Assembly (NCBI GenBank): GCA_016707885.1
Contig: JADJGU010000001.1
Span: 62,001-126,000 of the forward strand
Source of the DNA: Sphingomonadales bacterium
Lineage (GTDB): Bacteria; Pseudomonadota; Alphaproteobacteria; Sphingomonadales; Sphingomonadaceae
Length of the DNA stretch: 64,000 nucleotides
Direction: 5' to 3'
The notes beneath the pieces were generated by a model. It did no database searches and was not told where the DNA came from. It saw only the letters and a program-made list of their open reading frames with translations. Shown in pieces: positions 59,682-64,000 of this stretch; positions within the stretch are counted from its first letter, which is position 1; every line of letters begins with the position of its first letter. A program made the translations under genes and the position numbers.

Positions 59682-61391
59682 TTAGTCGTCATCTTCTTCC
59701 AAGCCGACCACAAAGTCATTTTGAGCCAAACCAGTAGATTTCCTCATCGAATGGACCATTTTATCGCGTCGCTCGCGAACAAAGCGCTTGAATTGGTTGT
59801 AATTCAGCTTTTCACGCTCAATGAACGCTCGCTCTAATATGCTATCGTCCACCACCTTCAAATATGTGGCTGGATGCTCAGCAGACTTGTTTCGGTTCAG
59901 TGTACGCGGCAAAATCCAAAAGTTACCGAGATCATTGATGATTTGAGCATCGTATCCCTTTTCAGCGAGCACCGATTTAGGGAAAATATGATCGATTTCA
60001 GGTGTGTTTGCCGCCGCGTACACTTTACGCGTTGACCGGCCATGCAGTATTGCAAGCGCTAGATCGAGATTGTTGGCGAACAGCCGTCCGTCGGGTGTAT
60101 CGAAGCCGCAGCGCCAAGCAGTAAATCGAATGGCTTCGTCGTAAGGAAAATCCGCCCCTTCGGCAATTTCGTCTGCTTGAGGAAGGTGATCTCGAATGAA
60201 TGCGCTTGTCCGACTTTCCATATGCTGACTGAGCGCACGAGAAAATGCGAACAAAAACAGCGACCGTCGAGCAGCTTCGACGCTGGTTTTCGGAAATGTG
60301 TGCCCCGGGGCGTGGAAAAGGTAGTGAACGAATGGGATAAGCGTGCTGATGCCGCCAACCAGTTTGGCTGAATCAAGTCGGCATTCGAGCCGAACGAAGT
60401 CGATAACTGACCGGATAGCCTCAAAGGTGCGAAGATAAGTCTGTTGAAGGGCTTCGACATTGCTGCGTTTTCGTAAAAGGTCAAACTCTAGCCGCGTACC
60501 GAGACCAGCGGTAGAGAACATGCATCTGATGACAAAATCTGTGTCGATATCAAGGCCAGACGACGCATTTACTTCTTTTATTAGCGATGGAAGCACCGAG
60601 CTTGCCGAAGGCCAGTAGAGGCGTAACATACTTACGATCAGGTCCGATCTCCGCAACGGCATGCCTTGTGTGTTGATGCGGACAAATATCTCAAGGATAT
60701 CAAATGCCGATTTTCGCTTTTGATCGTCGGCGGGCAGATTGCTGTCTACCGTCTGGGTCTTCAGCAGCTCACTATTGCCAGAAAGCGCATACAGGACAGT
60801 GCTTAAATTCACTTCCAACCGTGTTTCTGATCCAGTTGAAAGCGATAGCTGGTCCTTGATGGTTCGCCGAAGTTTGGCAATCCCTGCTGGATCGAGGCCA
60901 ACAATGTCCGAGAATCGCAGCCAGTAGGCAGAACCCTCGTTGTTCGCAGTGACGCTAGCCATCAATTTGGCGTTCCATTCTTTGGCGACATCGTCTTCGA
61001 CAAACTTGAATCGGTATTTTTCTTCCGCGTGATCGTCGTTGTCATCGCCACTCAGAACGTCGAAATACAGTTTTCGTCCTTCGAAACTGCCTTTCAGCGC
61101 AACGTAAATTGAACTCAGTCGTTGCTGACCGTCCAAGACAAGTTTCAGGCGCCGCTTCTGCTTATTTTCGTCGAAATTGTGCAGAGCATCCCGCCTGTGA
61201 TCGGCAACGAACTGTCGGTACTGCATCGGTTCGTACGTCTCCCAAAGAAGCACGATACCAACCGGATAGCCGCGAAAAAGCGAATCAAAGAGGCGCTCGA
61301 TTCGGTCCTCTGACCAAACAAAATCACGCTGGATCGCCGGAAGAACAATTTCACCGTTCGAAATTTCGTTAACCAGTTGAAATATCGACAC
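59682..61391 (-). CDS. DUF262 and HNH-domain protein (GmrSD-like)
   Basis: A 569-residue two-domain protein. The N-terminal DUF262 domain has the ParB/Srx-like active motif DGQQR (87-91) within LKLVLDGQQRLSSIY, preceded by IQRDFVWSEDRIERLFDSLFRGYPVG. The C-terminal HNH nuclease region (DUF1524-like) has EIDHIFPKS (465 onward) and FWILPRTLNRNKSAEHP. This architecture matches the GmrSD/BrxU type of modification-dependent restriction proteins. It sits on the accessory side of the tRNA remnant with no modification gene beside it. An antiphage role is inferred. Confidence 0.85.
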   Translation of the reverse strand: MSIFQLVNEISNGEIVLPAIQRDFVWSEDRIERLFDSLFRGYPVGIVLLWETYEPMQYRQFVADHRRDALHNFDENKQKRRLKLVLDGQQRLSSIYVALKGSFEGRKLYFDVLSGDDNDDHAEEKYRFKFVEDDVAKEWNAKLMASVTANNEGSAYWLRFSDIVGLDPAGIAKLRRTIKDQLSLSTGSETRLEVNLSTVLYALSGNSELLKTQTVDSNLPADDQKRKSAFDILEIFVRINTQGMPLRRSDLIVSMLRLYWPSASSVLPSLIKEVNASSGLDIDTDFVIRCMFSTAGLGTRLEFDLLRKRSNVEALQQTYLRTFEAIRSVIDFVRLECRLDSAKLVGGISTLIPFVHYLFHAPGHTFPKTSVEAARRSLFLFAFSRALSQHMESRTSAFIRDHLPQADEIAEGADFPYDEAIRFTAWRCGFDTPDGRLFANNLDLALAILHGRSTRKVYAAANTPEIDHIFPKSVLAEKGYDAQIINDLGNFWILPRTLNRNKSAEHPATYLKVVDDSILERAFIEREKLNYNQFKRFVRERRDKMVHSMRKSTGLAQNDFVVGLEEDDD

Positions 61392-61832
61392 CGCGCACCC
61401 CCCTGATTGTTTAGGGAAGGATGCGAGGTAAAATACTGATTTGCAATAGTCATTTAGGATGTTTTTATTGCGGCCGCACGAATAACAATCCGGCCAGGAC
61501 TGTTGGCATTCTCACTACCCAGAAACGCCGCATCTTCCGGCTTCGGCTCGCAGGATTCCGGGGCACAATACTAAACTCCGAACGACCGAGACACAAATGT
61601 CTGCTTTGTTGATTTATCCACCAAAAGCGGACAGTCCGCTCCCCCAAATACCGCCATTACACCGTGTCACTCCGAGGGGGCCACGAGTCATTTTGGGTGG
61701 AATCGCTATTTCATCCGTGCCGTCCATCACAGTCCAACAAATTTTAGATCGAGCGCCGATACTACCCACGCTGGCAGTTTGATCTGAGCCCGTTTCAAGC
61801 GATGCCACCTATTCGTGAAACAGAGACTGCAA
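61392..61832. other. Gap of 441 bases without a supported gene
   Basis: The stretch between the DUF262 gene and the DUF6118 gene holds only short frames (60-85 codons) without ribosome sites or family resemblance. Base composition is more AT-rich near the DUF262 promoter side. No repeat or RNA gene was recognised. Confidence 0.6.
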
Positions 61833-62627
61833 TCATTCAGAATTCGGAATGATGCTGACGGTGCACCGGACCGGTTTACCAGCAGCGTTTGCTTTCTTGA
61901 TACAGCCGGCAATGATTTGGCGGTTTGCTTGCGCCATTCTTGCTGCCTGCACAACGGCATTCCATGCTTGGGGATCGTCTGCACTCATAAGTCTGGTGCC
62001 TGCCTCCCACCCAGATGCTTCATCCAGCATCCCCGATGCCATCGCTTCTGGCCAGTGCCAGCTTTCCGGAACGGCACGGGCGATAGTTCCGGGAAGGAAA
62101 GACCATAGCAGGATGCCGCCGAGCACTCCGCCTCCGACCGCCTGAAACACTGTGCGGCGTTGGTCCGCACTGTTGCGGGCGTGGGATGTGACACCGCGCA
62201 TATCCTGCGCCGCTTGCCGAAGCTCATTATAGGCGTTGTTGATCCGCGTTTGATCGCCGCGCCGCGCCGCCTCCGCTGCGGCCTCGATCCGCCTGCCAAA
62301 GTTATCAGGTGTCACCTGCATGGCCGGGTGTTCCTCGATGCAATCCAGATTCTCCGCCATATCTTCGAGCCGCTTTGTCATCTCCGTCAGGGTAGCGCCG
62401 TAGTCAGGGATAATGATGTCCGCTCGCTCGGAGGCAAGATGCTGAACCGCGCGCCGCACAAGCGCCATTTCACCTTCAAGGCGTGCAAAGGCTTCGGCGG
62501 CAGGATCGCTTTCGACATTGGCGAGCCTAGGTTTGGCCTTGCGCTTTGGTCTGGGCTTGGGATTGGCCTCCGCTTCGGCCTCCTCCTCAATGTCCAGCGT
62601 CACTTCTTCGGTATCAGGATTATCCAT
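61833..62627 (-). CDS. DUF6118 family protein
   Basis: A 264-residue protein of the DUF6118 type found next to conjugation genes in Sphingomonads. An acidic, Pro/Lys-rich N-terminus (about 1-45) leads to coiled-coil-like EAFARLEGEMALVRRAVQHL, then a basic patch and one membrane helix (AVGGGVLGGILLWSFLPG, about 166-183). The end, IIAGCIKKANAAGKPVRC, has two cysteines. It lies 10 bases downstream of the TraA gene and is probably cotranscribed with it. Its role in transfer is unknown. Confidence 0.75.
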   Translation of the reverse strand: MDNPDTEEVTLDIEEEAEAEANPKPRPKRKAKPRLANVESDPAAEAFARLEGEMALVRRAVQHLASERADIIIPDYGATLTEMTKRLEDMAENLDCIEEHPAMQVTPDNFGRRIEAAAEAARRGDQTRINNAYNELRQAAQDMRGVTSHARNSADQRRTVFQAVGGGVLGGILLWSFLPGTIARAVPESWHWPEAMASGMLDEASGWEAGTRLMSADDPQAWNAVVQAARMAQANRQIIAGCIKKANAAGKPVRCTVSIIPNSE

Positions 62628-62637
62628 GTCACTTCTC

Positions 62638-64000
62638 CTACAGGCTCATTCCAATCGAGCGGGTCCGCTCGAACGACACAGACGCGGCAAGGTCGCGGGA
62701 CAAGTCGCGCCCGATATCCTTGCCGAGACCGAGTTCCCGCGTCCGGTTGCGCAACAGCGATTCCACCTGTGGATCGCGTTCCAGACCTTTCGCCATGTCG
62801 GCCATGCGCCCCGCGATACGGTGTGCACCATTCTCGTTGCCGCCTTGCTGCATGACCGCGCGCGCCTCTCCCAGCCGCTGCCAATCACCGACAAAGCGGT
62901 CGGCGCGCTGCACGGGATCGACGCGGATTTCAGACTCAAGCTGCATGGCGCGGATCGCACCTTGGCTGCGGCCATCGGCTGCTTCGCGTGTCAGTTCTGG
63001 CTGTCGCTGCAAGGCGCTGGCAAGATCGGCGGCGGCATGGGGCCTAATCGCGTCGAGGGTCTTCCCTGCCTTGTCGAGCGCCTCGCGCTGATGAGGTAGG
63101 ATCGGCAAACCCTGCTCGCGCATCTTCGCCATATCGTCGGCGGCACGAGCGAAGCGTTCGACCGCACGGCGCTGGTTCGATAGGTTGGCCTGTTCGGTTG
63201 GCAGCGGTTCCAGCTTCTGCGCCTGCGGGCGGAAGTTGGCGAAGATGGATTTCGCACGCTCCGGCAACTGCCGCGCGATCTCGATGATGCGTTCGCGGAA
63301 GGTGATCCCGCGCCGCTCGGCAAATCGCTGTTCCGGGCTGTAGTCGCTCGCCATCTCTTTGCCGCGCTCGCGGCTTAATGTGCGGACAAGTTTCGACTGA
63401 TCGGCAAATTCGTCGCGGCCATAATGCAGGTCCACGCCGTCGCGGTGGCGCGACAGCGCGACATAGGCACAGTGGCTATCCATTCCCGGCGTAGCCAGCA
63501 CATGCGCCCGGTCCACCGTCATGCCCTGCGCCTTATGGATGGTCGCGGCATAACCGTGATCGATATGCGCATAGTCCTTGGTATCGAAGGCGACGCTGCG
63601 GCCATCGTCGGTGCGCACTGCCATGCGCTGCGGCGTTACCTGTTCGACCATCCCCAGCGTGCCGTTCTTGACGCCCAGCTCACGCTCGTTGCGGAGAAAC
63701 ATTATGCGGTCTCCGGACGCAAAGGCGCGTTCACCGCGCTCGGCTTTCACCGAGACATCGCCGCCCAACTCTCCACTCGCGCGCATCTTTCCGCGCGCCG
63801 CTTCATTGAGTCCGCGCACCTCGTCATTGGTGTGGGTGAGGATGATCCGCGTGTCGTCGGGGTTGGCCCGCCGGTCGCGATCCCAGCGCTCTATCAGGTC
63901 GCTACGCCCCGCTTCCCGCGTCTCGGCAGCATGAACCATGTCTCGTTCGCCATAGGCCTGAATGGCAAGGCCCGTGCGCCCGGTAGCGAGATGCCGTGTG
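62638..64000 (-). CDS. traA: Ti-type conjugal relaxase/helicase TraA, C-terminal part
   Basis: The last 450 or so residues of a MobQ/TraA-type relaxase; the gene runs off the right edge, so the relaxase and first helicase motifs are outside the window. The visible part has the second half of a RecD-like helicase: RIILTHTNDEVRGLNEAARG, VKNGTLGMVEQVTPQ, and HGYAATIHKAQGMTVDRAHVL with SHCAYVALSRHRDGV (UvrD_C_2 motif). An alpha-helical Arg/Glu/Ala-rich tail follows. It nicks and unwinds DNA at oriT during conjugation of an integrative element. Confidence 0.88.
   Translation of the reverse strand, partial: TRHLATGRTGLAIQAYGERDMVHAAETREAGRSDLIERWDRDRRANPDDTRIILTHTNDEVRGLNEAARGKMRASGELGGDVSVKAERGERAFASGDRIMFLRNERELGVKNGTLGMVEQVTPQRMAVRTDDGRSVAFDTKDYAHIDHGYAATIHKAQGMTVDRAHVLATPGMDSHCAYVALSRHRDGVDLHYGRDEFADQSKLVRTLSRERGKEMASDYSPEQRFAERRGITFRERIIEIARQLPERAKSIFANFRPQAQKLEPLPTEQANLSNQRRAVERFARAADDMAKMREQGLPILPHQREALDKAGKTLDAIRPHAAADLASALQRQPELTREAADGRSQGAIRAMQLESEIRVDPVQRADRFVGDWQRLGEARAVMQQGGNENGAHRIAGRMADMAKGLERDPQVESLLRNRTRELGLGKDIGRDLSRDLAASVSFERTRSIGMSL

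Noticed and set aside
61421..61808. Several 60-64 codon frames in the gap before DUF6118
   Set aside because: Mutually overlapping, no start signals or recognisable domains.

Overview
The window looks like a chromosomal segment of an alphaproteobacterium of the order Sphingomonadales (Sphingomonadaceae; the Sphingopyxis/Sphingorhabdus group would fit). The basis is the moderately high GC, the typical alphaproteobacterial F0 operon with paired b and b' subunits, Sphingomonad-style extragenic hairpin repeats, and many proteins of recognisable Sphingomonad type. This is recognition from reading, not a database search.

Layout. 0-4 kb: membrane-anchored cytochrome c, frameshifted prephenate dehydratase, twice-frameshifted fatty-acid desaturase, a small lipoprotein and a lipocalin. 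4-16 kb: polA, an acetyltransferase-like protein, SH3-domain protein, a 2-hydroxyacid dehydrogenase, the ammonium channel Amt, a PilZ protein, nitronate monooxygenase, a glycosyltransferase, an HTH protein and two frameshifted alpha/beta hydrolases. 16-25.6 kb: SelO, AstD, endonuclease III, a DUF465 protein, a DksA-type zinc-finger protein, an AI-2E family permease, a YjhX-like protein, a hydrolase, UvrC and an SDR enzyme. 25.7-28.4 kb: the F0 ATP synthase operon (atpI-B-E-F'-F, minus strand). 28.6-32.4 kb: ydbH-ynbE-ydbL, a presumed envelope-spanning lipid transport system. 32.5-37.6 kb: RadC, a DUF3828-like protein, FdxA, an S4 RNA-binding protein and an SUV3-like helicase. 37.8-54.7 kb: isovaleryl-CoA dehydrogenase followed by a large polyamine uptake and catabolism cluster. 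54.7-59.3 kb: unknown protein, Lrp and alanine dehydrogenase, a serine hydrolase and a secreted protein. 59.4-64 kb: mobile-element DNA, starting at what looks like a tRNA 3'-end remnant and carrying a DUF262/HNH protein, a DUF6118 protein and the C-terminal part of a TraA relaxase that runs off the window.

The polyamine cluster is the main functional unit. A minus-strand operon of two PuuA-type ligases, a cupin, a PuuB-type FAD oxidase, a HemL-like aminotransferase and an ABC importer (potF-H-I-A) is flanked by plus-strand PuuD-type hydrolase and SpuC-type aminotransferase genes on one side, and by a porin and an omega-aminotransferase on the other. Together they can be read as outer-membrane entry, uptake, gamma-glutamylation, oxidation and hydrolysis of putrescine-like amines, with Lrp/Ald alanine handling just downstream.

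Six apparent single-base frameshifts occur in five otherwise intact genes (pheA, desaturase twice, an esterase, a hydrolase, an aminotransferase). In each case one base restores a full-length family member, so sequencing or assembly indels are at least as likely as true gene decay. Several genes (39834, 41248, 57391, and near 56221) have perfect stem-loops that contain or abut their Shine-Dalgarno sequence. No complete tRNA, rRNA, CRISPR array or insertion sequence was seen.
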